Below, piece after piece: positions 43,161 to 51,704 of a stretch of 64,000 bases of DNA (the stretch's first letter is position 1; every line of letters starts with the position of its first letter). The stretch lies in contig CAKUXO010000006.1 of NCBI GenBank assembly GCA_934700385.1, positions 17,202 through 81,201 of the forward strand. The letters are read 5' to 3'. Source of the stretch: an uncultured Candidatus Melainabacteria bacterium. GTDB lineage: Bacteria; Cyanobacteriota; Vampirovibrionia; Gastranaerophilales; Gastranaerophilaceae. Under the pieces are notes generated by a model. That model was not told the DNA's origin. It did no database searches and worked only from the letters and a program-made list of their open reading frames with translations. The position numbers were made by a program, and so were the translations under genes.

Positions 43161-43683
43161 AAATTTTATTATTTCAGGTTCAGGCGGACAAGGGATTATT
43201 TCTTTAGGAACGATATTAGCTAATATTTTTATGTTAGGTAATAAATTCGTTACTTTTTGTCCTTGTTATGGCGCTGAAATGAGAGGTGGCGCAGTTAATT
43301 GTGAAGTTAACATGTCAGATTCTGAACTTCTTTGTATGCAAAACGACAAAGCAGATTTTGTTGTTGCGCTTAATCAAATTTCTTTTGATAAATTTATTTC
43401 AAAGGTAAAAGAAGGCGGAACAATAATTGTTAATTCTTCAATGGCAAAAATTGAAAAAACAAGAAAAGATATTAAATATATCTTTGCGCCATTAACCCAA
43501 GAAGCGGTTAAATTAGGAAATATTAAAGTAGCTAATTCAATTGCCCTTGGAATTTTAGCTAAAATCACAGGTGGTTTTCAACAAGATATCGTAAAATCTG
43601 CCTATGAAAAAATATTAAAAAATAAAACTCAAATAATTCAAAAAAACCTTGAAGCCTATCTTTTTGGGCTGAATTATGTTTAA
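43153..43683 (+). CDS. 2-oxoacid:ferredoxin oxidoreductase, gamma subunit
   Basis: The 176-residue subunit has the family start IISGSGGQGIISLGTILANI and the PCYGAEMRGGAVNCEVN motif. An ATG at 43111 is in frame but lies deep inside the beta gene; the ATG at 43153 follows AAGGACAAAACAA and is preferred. It completes the four-subunit complex and lies 12 bases before fabH. Confidence 0.9.
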   Translation: MTKNFIISGSGGQGIISLGTILANIFMLGNKFVTFCPCYGAEMRGGAVNCEVNMSDSELLCMQNDKADFVVALNQISFDKFISKVKEGGTIIVNSSMAKIEKTRKDIKYIFAPLTQEAVKLGNIKVANSIALGILAKITGGFQQDIVKSAYEKILKNKTQIIQKNLEAYLFGLNYV

Positions 43684-43695
43684 GAAAGGAAAGAA

Positions 43696-44691
43696 ATGTC
43701 TTTAGGAATAAAAATTAAGGCTTTAGATGTTGAAGTCGCAAAAAATATAATAACAAATGACGACCTAGAAAAAATTTTAGATACATCTGATGAATGGATT
43801 AGCACAAGAACAGGGATTAAACAAAGAAGGGTTTGTTCTAAAGGTGAAAATTCTACAACATTAGGTATTGAAGCAGCTAAAAAGGCAATTAAAAGAAGTT
43901 CTTTTGATGTTGAAAAAATAGATATGATTTTAGCAGCGGCTTCAGCACCAGAAGATGTTTATCCATCTGTATCTTGTTTAATTCAAGCGGGAATTGGGGC
44001 AAAAAACGCCGTTTGTTTTGATGTAAAAGCAGCATGCTCAGGCTTTTTATATGTCCTACAAACTGCAAGAGCATTTATTCAAGCAGGGCTTTATGAAAAT
44101 ATTTTAATTGTTGCAACAGACGCCACAACAAAATTTACCGATTGGACAGATAGATCTGTTTGCGTTTTATTTGGTGATGGCGCAGGGGCGATGATTGTTT
44201 CAAAAGATGAAAAAGATAACGATATAATTGGAATTAATATGCTTTCTGATGGTACGTGCGGAGATTATATCACTCTTAAAACCCAAGGAACTAATTGCAA
44301 GCTAGTTGAAGATGAAGAAGAAAAAGCGAAACCTTTTATTCAAATGAAAGGAAAAGATGTTTATAAATATGTTATGACTGAAATTCCTCCAAAAATAGAA
44401 GAACTTTTAGAAGAAACAAATACAAAAATTGAAGATATTGATTATTTTGTTCCTCATCAATCTAATCAAAGAATGATTGACGCTTTATCTCATAGACTTG
44501 AAATAGATAATTCTAAAGTTGTTTCAAATATTGAACAATATGGTAATATGTCTGCTGCATCTATTTTAGTTGCACTTAGAGAAGAAATTGACGCAGGCAA
44601 AATTAAATTACCATCAAAATTTTTATTAAGTGCGTTTGGCGCAGGCATGACAGGCGCTAACGCTATTATTAAGCTGGATGAAAATATATAA
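43696..44691 (+). CDS. fabH: 3-oxoacyl-ACP synthase III
   Basis: FabH condenses an acyl-CoA primer with malonyl-ACP to start fatty acid synthesis. The 331-residue protein has catalytic Cys114 in VKAACSGF, His in PHQSNQRMID and Asn in YGNMSAASI. The RTGIKQRR primer-site motif is also present. It is directly downstream of the oxidoreductase operon (12 bases), with GAAAGGAAAGAA before the ATG, and 24 bases upstream of fabF. This order links production of acyl-CoA to initiation. Confidence 0.95.
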   Translation: MSLGIKIKALDVEVAKNIITNDDLEKILDTSDEWISTRTGIKQRRVCSKGENSTTLGIEAAKKAIKRSSFDVEKIDMILAAASAPEDVYPSVSCLIQAGIGAKNAVCFDVKAACSGFLYVLQTARAFIQAGLYENILIVATDATTKFTDWTDRSVCVLFGDGAGAMIVSKDEKDNDIIGINMLSDGTCGDYITLKTQGTNCKLVEDEEEKAKPFIQMKGKDVYKYVMTEIPPKIEELLEETNTKIEDIDYFVPHQSNQRMIDALSHRLEIDNSKVVSNIEQYGNMSAASILVALREEIDAGKIKLPSKFLLSAFGAGMTGANAIIKLDENI

Positions 44692-44715
44692 TAATATAGG
44701 AGAATAGTAATAAGT

Positions 44716-45957
44716 ATGAAAAGACGAGTAGTAGTTACCGGCATGGGGTGCGTATCGCCTTTTGGTTTAGGTGTTGACACTCTTTGGGAAAATTTGAAAA
44801 AAGGTGAAAGTGGAATCAGATACCTAACACTTGATAAAGAAAAACATTTAGTTCATATAGGTGGACAAGTTCCGGATTTTGACGCTTCAAAATATGTTGA
44901 TCCAAAAGACGCTAGAAGAATGGATAAATTTATTTTATGTTCAGTTGTTGCTGCAACATTAGCTATGGAAGATTCAGGACTTGATTTAGAAAAAGAAGAT
45001 TTAACAAGATTCGGTGTAATTGCAGGCTCTGCTGCAGGTGGTCTTGAAACAATCCAAAAAAACCATGAAGTTATGCAAACAAGAGGCTATCATAAATGCT
45101 CTCCATTTATGGTTCCAATGATGATTACTAATATGGCAGCCGGCAAAATTTCTATTAAATATGGCTTAAAAGGCATGTCTAAATCTGTTGTAACAGCTTG
45201 TGCTACAGGTGCTCATTCAGTTGGCGACGCTGCTCGTGCTATTCAATGTAATGACGCAGATATTATGATAGCAGGTGGTGCTGAAGCTGGTATTTGTGAC
45301 CTTGGAATTGGCGCATTTACTTCTGCTAAAACCTTATCAAGAAATAATGAAGAACCTAAAAAGGCTTCAAGACCTTATGACACAAAAAGAGATGGCTTTA
45401 TTATGTCTGAAGGTGCCGGCATGCTTGTTTTAGAAGAAAGAGAACATGCTCTTAAACGTGGTGCAAAAATTTATGCTGAATTAGTTGGCTATGGTCAATC
45501 TTCTGACGCTTATGATATGGTTGCGCCTGACCCAACGGGTTCTGGGGCTGCTTTAGCTATGGAATTAGCTCTAAAAGACGCTAATTTAAAACCTGAAGAT
45601 ATTGGTTATATTAACGCTCATGGTACTTCAACTCATGTTGGTGATATTGCTGAATCAAAAGCTATTGAAAAGATTTTTGGAGATAAAGAGCACAATAAAA
45701 ATTTAAGTGTTTCTTCAACAAAATCAATGACAGGTCACATGTTAGGTGGTGCTGGTTCAATTGAAGCAATTATTGCAATTAAAGCTATGAATGATGGCGT
45801 TGTTCCTCCAACAATTAATCTTGAAAATCAAGATGAAGAAGTTGCAAATCTTGATTACACTCCAAATGTTGCAAAGAAAAAAGAATTAAACGCTGTTTTA
45901 TCTAATTCTTTTGGTTTTGGTGGATGTAACGCTGTTTTAGTGTTTAAAAAAGATTAA
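44716..45957 (+). CDS. fabF: 3-oxoacyl-ACP synthase II
   Basis: FabF elongates acyl-ACP chains. The 413-residue protein has the active-site Cys near residue 163 in VVTACATGAHSVG, the two His in NAHGTSTHVGD and SMTGHMLGGAGS, and the C-terminal SNSFGFGGCNAVLVF. AGGAGAATAGTAATAAGT separates the fabH stop from the ATG, a rather long ribosome spacing. No acpP, fabD or fabG is adjacent. A terminator follows at 45977. Confidence 0.96.
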   Translation: MKRRVVVTGMGCVSPFGLGVDTLWENLKKGESGIRYLTLDKEKHLVHIGGQVPDFDASKYVDPKDARRMDKFILCSVVAATLAMEDSGLDLEKEDLTRFGVIAGSAAGGLETIQKNHEVMQTRGYHKCSPFMVPMMITNMAAGKISIKYGLKGMSKSVVTACATGAHSVGDAARAIQCNDADIMIAGGAEAGICDLGIGAFTSAKTLSRNNEEPKKASRPYDTKRDGFIMSEGAGMLVLEEREHALKRGAKIYAELVGYGQSSDAYDMVAPDPTGSGAALAMELALKDANLKPEDIGYINAHGTSTHVGDIAESKAIEKIFGDKEHNKNLSVSSTKSMTGHMLGGAGSIEAIIAIKAMNDGVVPPTINLENQDEEVANLDYTPNVAKKKELNAVLSNSFGFGGCNAVLVFKKD

Positions 45958-45976
45958 TTTATTTGTAAATTGATTT

Positions 45977-46004
45977 AAAAAGCGCTCTAAATGGGCGCTT
46001 TTTT
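45977..46004 (+). terminator. Terminator of the fabF operon
   Basis: Arms AAAAAGCGC and GCGCTTTTT around TCTAAATGG, followed by T, 20 bases after the fabF stop. Confidence 0.85.
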
Positions 46005-46070
46005 GTGTTGTTTATTATTATTATTATTTTATTACTTTTTGATTACGTTTAGCAATTAGTCATTTTTTAA

Positions 46071-46102
46071 CCAAAAAAAGAGCCTTAAAAAATAAGGCTC
46101 TT
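46071..46102 (-). terminator. Terminator of rpsP
   Basis: On the minus strand AAGAGCCTTA/TAAGGCTCTT around five T is followed by seven T. Confidence 0.85.
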
Positions 46103-46121
46103 AAATATTTTTTAGAAAAAC

Positions 46122-46472
46122 TTATGCTTGAGCTTCTTCAGTAGCTTCTGCTGCTGCTTGAGCTGCTTTTTCTTCTTCTAATTTAGCTTGAGCTTTTTTA
46201 GAAAGTTTTTTAACTTCAGATTTTTTATAGTTTAAGCTACCATCTTCGTTAGCATTGTTAATTAAATACATAACTGTTTCTGTAGCTTGAGCACCTTGAG
46301 CAAGTCTTTCTTTTGCTCTTGATACGTTTAATTTCATTTCTTTTGATTTTGGGTTATAAAAACCTAATTCTTCTATAGGTGCGCCTTCACGTTTGCAACG
46401 GCTATCAATAGCAATTATTCTGTAGCTAGGGTTCTTTTTATAACCAAGTCTTTTAAGTCTTATTTTAACCAC
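46122..46472 (-). CDS. rpsP: 30S ribosomal protein S16
   Basis: The first 80 residues are standard S16 (VKIRLKRLGYKKNPSYRII, EELGFYNPKSK). The 116-residue product carries a longer than usual Lys/Glu/Ala-rich tail from about residue 90. It starts with GTG after AAAGGATTTAACAAA. It appears to be monocistronic between a terminator and a divergent gene, unlike the common rpsP-rimM-trmD arrangement. Confidence 0.96.
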   Translation of the reverse strand: MVKIRLKRLGYKKNPSYRIIAIDSRCKREGAPIEELGFYNPKSKEMKLNVSRAKERLAQGAQATETVMYLINNANEDGSLNYKKSEVKKLSKKAQAKLEEEKAAQAAAEATEEAQA

Positions 46473-46581
46473 TTTGTTAAATCCTTTTAATATCTGTACT
46501 GTCTTACTTCTATGAAACTATAAACATATTTATTTTGCAAGTCAAATATGAAGATATTTGTTAAAAATTTTAATAATGTGC

Positions 46582-46587
46582 TATATT
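46582..46587 (+). promoter_or_regulatory. Leaderless promoter of the TrpD-like gene
   Basis: TGC-TATATT (46579-46587), six bases, ATG at 46594. A TTGTTA 18 bases upstream is a fair -35. Confidence 0.6.
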
Positions 46588-46593
46588 ATGTTT

Positions 46594-47631
46594 ATGGAAA
46601 ATAATTATATTAACACTTTAATAAAAAAACTAATATCTCTAGAAAATCTTTCTTTTTCTGAAATTAAAGAGGGTTTTGATGAAATAATCCAAGGTTTAGC
46701 AGGGGTTATTCCAACGACATCTTTTATATCTACGCTTGCTGCTAAAAAAGAAACGGTTGAAGAATTATCGGGTGCAATTTTAGCTTCAAGAGAAGGTATT
46801 AAAAGATTTTCAACTAATTCTTTTGAAATTAATTCAATTGAAAATATCTTTTTTGATTTTAATTCTGAATATTTAAACTTGCCTCTAGCGCTTGATTTAA
46901 TGGTTTCAGCGCAAGAACTTGGAGTTATGAGATATCATTTTAAAACCCCATTTAGCTTTGATGAATCTTTTAAAATTTTAAATTTATTAGGGATTGATTT
47001 TTCAAAATTTAGTGAGTCTATTGATGAAATTGAAGATATTTTTGAAAAAACAAAGTTTTTTTATCTTGAATTAGGGATGAATGAACCTTATTTTAAATAT
47101 ACAAATGAAATAGTTAGAGAGCTTCCTTTTAAAAATATTTTAAATATTACTGAAAAAATGCTTAACCCTTTTGGAATTAAAAACCAATTTATTGGGGTGA
47201 GTGAGAAAAATCAGGTTGAAAATTTTTCTAATTTAGCTCTTAATTTAAAAAATGAAAATACAATTGTTTTATCAAGCCAAGAGGGACTTCCTTTTGTTTC
47301 AATTGAAAACACAACTTATGTAGCAGAAGCATGGAAAAATAAAATCTTTACTTATGCACTAAGCCCTGATTTACTTGGTTTTAAAGAAAATTCTATTGAG
47401 TGTTTAAAGTGTGAATCATCTGAAGAAAATTCTGAAATTCTTTTAAATATTTTTAATAATAAAATTAAAGATTCAAGAAAAGATTTCATTGTTTTAAATT
47501 CTGCTTTGGCTTTATATATATCTAAAAAAGCGGCTTCAATTATGGATGGAATTGATTTAGCTAAAAAAACAATTGAAGATGGCTTGGTTTTAGAAAAAAT
47601 AAATCAATTAAAAAGTATTACTAAAAAATAA
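46594..47631 (+). CDS. TrpD-like protein lacking phosphoribosyltransferase motifs
   Basis: The 345-residue protein follows the anthranilate phosphoribosyltransferase (GT3) layout from end to end. It has the N-terminal helical domain (TTSFISTLAAKKETVEELSGAI), the helix after the PRPP site (NLPLALDLMVSAQELGV), then FKNILNITEKMLNPFGI and the C-terminal NSALALYISKKAASIMDG. The catalytic signatures are gone: no GTGGD loop is present, the KHGNR position reads RYHFK and the SSKSGSAD position reads FSFDESFK. It is therefore unlikely to make phosphoribosyl-anthranilate. The start is leaderless; an upstream in-frame start at 46558 is rejected. Confidence 0.6.
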   Translation: MENNYINTLIKKLISLENLSFSEIKEGFDEIIQGLAGVIPTTSFISTLAAKKETVEELSGAILASREGIKRFSTNSFEINSIENIFFDFNSEYLNLPLALDLMVSAQELGVMRYHFKTPFSFDESFKILNLLGIDFSKFSESIDEIEDIFEKTKFFYLELGMNEPYFKYTNEIVRELPFKNILNITEKMLNPFGIKNQFIGVSEKNQVENFSNLALNLKNENTIVLSSQEGLPFVSIENTTYVAEAWKNKIFTYALSPDLLGFKENSIECLKCESSEENSEILLNIFNNKIKDSRKDFIVLNSALALYISKKAASIMDGIDLAKKTIEDGLVLEKINQLKSITKK

Positions 47632-47641
47632 AATTGTATAT

Positions 47642-47647
47642 TATAAT
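47642..47647 (+). promoter_or_regulatory. Leaderless promoter of the outer-membrane barrel gene
   Basis: TATAAT ends six bases before the GTG at 47654, which is followed directly by an in-frame ATG at 47657. The promoter lies in the 22-base gap after the TrpD-like gene. Confidence 0.5.
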
Positions 47648-47653
47648 GTTTTT

Positions 47654-48412
47654 GTGATGTCTAAAATTAAAACAACATTTCTTATTTTTCTTTTATTTTG
47701 CGCTTTTTTTGCGCCTCGTTCTTATGCTCAAAAAGAAGAATTGAAAAATGATGTTTTATATTCTCAAGAATATTTTGATTATTTAATTGAATGTGCGCTA
47801 GAAGATGACCTAGAACAAAAAGAAGAATTGAAAAAGCAGCAAAAAGCGCAAAAACAAATTGATACATCTGAAATTGTGATTGATGATAAGCAAAATGAAG
47901 AAGAAACAGAAGTTATTTCAGATGATTATGAGCCTTTCAAATTGAAAATTGAAGCAAATTCAATCGGTTCATATAAAGAAGCCTACAAAAAAGTTGATTC
48001 TAAAACAATTATCCCCATTTCTGATAAATTAAGCGTTACACAAGACATGCTAAGATATAGAAATAAATATAATAGTAGTGATTACAGGGTTTCAGCCGGT
48101 GTTGAATATGCTTTTTCAAAATATTTCACAATTGCAAGCGGAGTTGAAACAAATTACAGCGATTTAAATCAAAACCCAACTTCAAGAAGGGCTTATTTCA
48201 CCCCAAATTTATATATTACAGATAAATTATCTTTAAATTTTCATAATAAATATAATTTTCAAACAAAAGCAACAAACCACGACCTTGGTTTAACTTTTTC
48301 GCCTTTAAAATCAAAAGCTGTTGATTTTAAAGTTTATGCAAGTTTAACTAAAAATAAAAACGGTGCGTTATCTGAAAGCGTTAACTTTACAACAAATTTC
48401 TATCTTTTCTAA
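47654..48412 (+). CDS. Probable small outer-membrane beta-barrel protein
   Basis: The 252-residue protein has a signal peptide (about 1-26, ending SYA), a charged helical stretch rich in Lys, Glu and Gln (about 45-95), and then roughly eight alternating strands from residue 96. The last strand ends in Phe (NFTTNFYLF), the usual signal for BAM-dependent assembly. Examples of strands are YRVSAGVEYAF, FTIASGVETNYS and KLSLNFHNKYNF. I cannot assign a transport or enzymatic role. The barrel supports a two-membrane envelope. GTG at 47654 or ATG at 47657 may start translation. Confidence 0.65.
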   Translation: MMSKIKTTFLIFLLFCAFFAPRSYAQKEELKNDVLYSQEYFDYLIECALEDDLEQKEELKKQQKAQKQIDTSEIVIDDKQNEEETEVISDDYEPFKLKIEANSIGSYKEAYKKVDSKTIIPISDKLSVTQDMLRYRNKYNSSDYRVSAGVEYAFSKYFTIASGVETNYSDLNQNPTSRRAYFTPNLYITDKLSLNFHNKYNFQTKATNHDLGLTFSPLKSKAVDFKVYASLTKNKNGALSESVNFTTNFYLF

Positions 48413-48413
48413 A

Positions 48414-48920
48414 CTATCTTAAAAGATAATTTTTATTATATAAAGATAGCGCTTCAAGGCTATTCATTAGCGCTTGATTTTGGTTGTTATAGCCCATTGA
48501 GCCACTTCCTTGTGCTTGAATTAAAGATAATTCTGAACTTAGGCTTTGAAGCTCTTTTAGAGCTGTCATATTATTTTTATTTGTTGAAATTTTTTGTTCA
48601 AGATTTGTTTCAATTTTTTGAATTAATGACTCAAAATTTTCTTTTTCTGAAACATTAATTCCGATTTTTTGCGCTAATTTTTTAGCTCTTTCAAACAAAT
48701 CGTTTTGTTGATTATTATTTGAAGAAGTGTTTTTCTTTTCATTTTGCGCATTTTTTTGTGCTTGAAAAGTGCTAATTAATTTTTGCGCTTGGGTTTCAGT
48801 AATATTTGAATTATATTGAATTCCCAATTCTTCAAGTTTTTGCTTTGTGCTTTCACTTAATTTTTGATTATATGCGCCATAGGAACTTCCCATAGCAATA
48901 TTAATTGAACTAATACCCAT
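48414..48920 (-). CDS. Protein of unknown function, helical, Gln/Asn-rich
   Basis: I do not recognise this 168-residue protein. It opens MGISSINIAMGSSYGAYNQ, has a helical block ending TQAQKLISTFQ, a low-complexity Asn/Gln/Ser linker (about 58-75) and a long helical C-terminal part. No signal peptide is present. The Ser/Asn-rich opening looks like an export or assembly tag of flagellar or surface proteins, but the match is loose. AAGGATATAAGAGTT precedes the ATG. It lies back to back (2-base gap) with the convergent barrel gene. Confidence 0.6.
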   Translation of the reverse strand: MGISSINIAMGSSYGAYNQKLSESTKQKLEELGIQYNSNITETQAQKLISTFQAQKNAQNEKKNTSSNNNQQNDLFERAKKLAQKIGINVSEKENFESLIQKIETNLEQKISTNKNNMTALKELQSLSSELSLIQAQGSGSMGYNNQNQALMNSLEALSLYNKNYLLR

Positions 48921-49039
48921 AACTCTTATATCCTTCTTAATGAAACTAACCTACTAAGTCAACCTTATGTTAGTTTTATCGGCAAATTTTTTAAAAAGAT
49001 TAGGGTTTTATGCTAAATTGTAATATATCTTTACAAAAA

Positions 49040-50911
49040 TTAAATTCTTCTATAAATAATAAAAACCCAATCACTTGAATAGCTTGTTATTGCCTTTTGA
49101 AGCGATTTAGACTGTTTTTTAAGTTTATAAATTTCTGTGTCTATTTTTTTATATTCAACAATATCTCTTAAATAAAAATTTGAATTTAAAAGGCGAATAA
49201 TGTTATCTAGCGATTTTGTTTCAATGGCGCTATAGAAATTTTGGGTTTCATTATTTAATAAATCAGCGTCATAAAAATTGATTTTTCTTAGCTTTTGATT
49301 ATCTAAAGGTAAATTAACAACTTTATTAATTCCATTAGAATTTAATGGGCGAGAATTTAATTTATCAATAAATAAAACAATATCTCCATCTTTAAAATTG
49401 TCATTATTGATGTTTTCACTAAAATATTGTAGGAAATATTCATCAATTCCTTGGTTTGTTAAAAATGGGGTCATTAATTCTTTAAAATTATTTTTATTAA
49501 TTGTTTTAGCATTTGTTGAAATTAAATTTTTAACAAAACCATCTTTTTGATTTTTTTGTAACATTGAATAATCAAAATCAAAGAAAGAATATTTTTTATA
49601 ATATTTTTTAGCATAATGCCCTAAATAAGGCATTATAATGCAATCATTCTTTTTGATTTTATATTCTTTTAAAAAGATATTCAAAGCCCCGTTAACTTCA
49701 GATTTTCTATGAATTGTAACTTTAAAAGAACTAACATCAGGGTTGATAAATTGAATTATAATCAAACAAAAAATAATTAAAAATTTGAAAAAGATGTCTT
49801 TAATTTGAAAAATTCCATAGCAAAGTAAAATAATTCCAATTAAAAAATTTAAAATAAAAAACGTTGGATTAAGCCCGATGAAGCCATATATAATAAAAAA
49901 TGACATCATTATAAAATTTAAAATCGAAATATAAAAAAGAATTCTTAACTTGTAATCTTTAAATGCTGATTTTATTGAGAAAAAAGTCAATAAAAATACA
50001 GGTAAAATTGAGCTATAGAATAACGTTAAAAATAATTTAATTGAATTTAAGTTAGATAAATCAGGATTTAAAAAATATGTATAAATCATCCCTAGGGTGC
50101 TTTTTTCAAGTATTTCAGGAGATTGAAAACTTAAATATGGCGATATAAATTCATTAATTAATAAATAAAAACTTGAAAAATTTATTCCAACATCAAGTGT
50201 CATATCGGGAATTAAATTTTTTGAATTTGAAACAAATTGAATAAATAAGAAAATAAAAACTAAAATAAAGGCAAAACCTGCGCTGTTGTTAAGTTTTTGA
50301 AGATAATTTTTAAATTTTATTTTCTTTTCAAAAACTTTATTTAAAATAATTAATTCTCCTAAAACCCCTATAAAACCAAGGTTATCAACAAAAATTAAAA
50401 GAATATTGAAAATATTTAAAGTTTTAAAAGTTTTTTCATTCGGTTTTTTTAAAAATATAATCAAAGAATTTAAAACCAATGACACCACTAAAAAATTAAC
50501 GCAATATGGTGCAATTAAATTTGAATAATATAAAAAGAAATGATTTAGAGCTAAAAAGCCTGAAAGTAGAAGCCCTAGCTTCCAATTAAGAAGATTTTTT
50601 CCGATTTTAAAAAAGATTAAAATATTTAAAATAGAAATAAAAGAATTAAAAATTTTAATAGTTAATTCATTTTTAAAAAGCGCAAGGGGTGAAATTAAAA
50701 AATAATAAAATGATGAAAAATTGCCGTTAGTTAAATTTTCTTTTAAAATTCCAAAAGGAAAGCCATTTAAGGCTATTGAAATGCTTTTAAATTCAATATC
50801 AATTAAACCAGCGCTTGAAGATAAAATATAATATTTAATTAAAATAAATAAAAATATAATCCCAAAAAGAGCAATATAACAAGGTGTTTTGACAATTTCA
50901 TTTAATTTCAT
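49040..50911 (-). CDS. Large membrane protein, probable GT-C glycosyltransferase
   Basis: The 623-residue protein has about 11 membrane helices (to about residue 400) and a soluble C-terminal domain. The layout and the acidic GLIDIEFKSI segment after the first helix resemble polyprenyl-phosphate-dependent GT-C enzymes, and the GNFSSFYYFLISPLALF region matches the first lumenal loop of that class. It is more distant from the pair at 12442 and 15252. An in-frame start at 50938 is rejected: the ATG at 50911 lies six bases after TATACT with a TTGATT -35, a leaderless promoter. Confidence 0.55.
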   Translation of the reverse strand: MKLNEIVKTPCYIALFGIIFLFILIKYYILSSSAGLIDIEFKSISIALNGFPFGILKENLTNGNFSSFYYFLISPLALFKNELTIKIFNSFISILNILIFFKIGKNLLNWKLGLLLSGFLALNHFFLYYSNLIAPYCVNFLVVSLVLNSLIIFLKKPNEKTFKTLNIFNILLIFVDNLGFIGVLGELIILNKVFEKKIKFKNYLQKLNNSAGFAFILVFIFLFIQFVSNSKNLIPDMTLDVGINFSSFYLLINEFISPYLSFQSPEILEKSTLGMIYTYFLNPDLSNLNSIKLFLTLFYSSILPVFLLTFFSIKSAFKDYKLRILFYISILNFIMMSFFIIYGFIGLNPTFFILNFLIGIILLCYGIFQIKDIFFKFLIIFCLIIIQFINPDVSSFKVTIHRKSEVNGALNIFLKEYKIKKNDCIIMPYLGHYAKKYYKKYSFFDFDYSMLQKNQKDGFVKNLISTNAKTINKNNFKELMTPFLTNQGIDEYFLQYFSENINNDNFKDGDIVLFIDKLNSRPLNSNGINKVVNLPLDNQKLRKINFYDADLLNNETQNFYSAIETKSLDNIIRLLNSNFYLRDIVEYKKIDTEIYKLKKQSKSLQKAITSYSSDWVFIIYRRI

Positions 50912-50917
50912 ATTTTT

Positions 50918-50946
50918 AGTATATATTTTATTTTCCAAAAAATCAA
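50918..50946 (-). promoter_or_regulatory. Leaderless promoter of the 50911 gene
   Basis: TTGATT (50941-50946), 17 bases, TATACT (50918-50923), six bases, ATG at 50911. Confidence 0.6.
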
Positions 50947-51068
50947 AAAAGTTATAAAAAGCCTGTTATAAAAATTAAAACAATGGAATTATATATGTGT
51001 ATGAACCGTGTTTTTAAGGTTAAAATCTTAAGACTCTCTCATGCAACCGATTAGTTTAATCAATGATT

Positions 51069-51095
51069 AAAAGCCCTCAATAAAGAGGGCTTTTT
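51069..51095. terminator. Terminator of the 51099-51530 gene
   Basis: AAAAGCCCTC/GAGGGCTTTT around AATAAA begins three bases after the minus-strand stop codon; a T run is present on both strands. Confidence 0.85.
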
Positions 51096-51098
51096 AGC

Positions 51099-51530
51099 TT
51101 ATGCTTTTTGAATTATCTGCATTCTGACATCATCTTTATCGCACCAAATTGAATCCCCTAAGGGCTGTTTTGAATAAATCAACTGGGTGTCATCGTTAGC
51201 ATTTTTTAAAATTAAAAGGTAATAATTGTTTAAAAACGGGGTGTTATATACTTTAGAGGCAATTCCTTCGCCAATTTCTCTTTTTTCTTCGAGTCCTTTA
51301 GCAACTCTTTCCATATCTTTGAGCATTAAGACGCCATCTTGCGGAGAGAGGACTTTTTTAATATCATTAGGCAGTGTTGCATATTTTTTCAGATACTTCG
51401 CCGTAGAAGAAAAAGTGACCTTATCGCCGGTTGGTTCTGGAATTTTCTTAGAATAATCAACCTCTTTTTTAATTCGCATGCTTTTTAATACATTAAAGGC
51501 TTCCGATTGTACAAGTGGCGGAATTTTCAT
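51099..51530 (-). CDS. Protein of unknown function with FlgM-like SSTAKYL stretch
   Basis: The 143-residue protein is not recognised. Its middle has DKVTFSSTAKYLKKY, similar in pattern to the (V)xLSSxAxxL stretch of anti-sigma factor FlgM and related flagellar proteins, and the C-terminal half may be a small mixed domain (VYNTPFLNNYYLLILKN). The ATG follows a TGT-TAAAAT promoter and a 55-base leader. It is monocistronic. The FlgM resemblance is weak and should not be taken as function. Confidence 0.5.
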   Translation of the reverse strand: MKIPPLVQSEAFNVLKSMRIKKEVDYSKKIPEPTGDKVTFSSTAKYLKKYATLPNDIKKVLSPQDGVLMLKDMERVAKGLEEKREIGEGIASKVYNTPFLNNYYLLILKNANDDTQLIYSKQPLGDSIWCDKDDVRMQIIQKA

Positions 51531-51689
51531 ATTTACTCTTTTCTTTTACCTACAACAACACGTATTTATATATTTATTTTAACAAATTTTTTCAAAATTG
51601 TCTATCATTTTTTAAAAAAATTACAAAAATAAATATGGTATAAAATACACTTATTACGCTACTTTTGGCTTTATTTTATTTTTGCTTTG

Positions 51690-51698
51690 TGGTTTAAT
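51690..51698 (+). promoter_or_regulatory. Leaderless promoter of sbcD
   Basis: TGG-TTTAAT (51690-51698), six bases, ATG at 51705. An additional TATAAA-like promoter lies near 51640, so a leadered transcript is also possible. Confidence 0.45.
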
Positions 51699-51704
51699 TT
51701 AACT

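Noticed and set aside
50995..51054. 19-codon ORF between the GT-C gene and the terminator at 51069
   Set aside because: Only a weak GGAA ribosome site, and the terminator is explained by the minus-strand gene. No independent support for coding.
51099..51530. FlgM anti-sigma factor
   Set aside because: Only a short VTFSSTAKYL resemblance; length, context and C-terminal half do not fit, so it is left as unknown.
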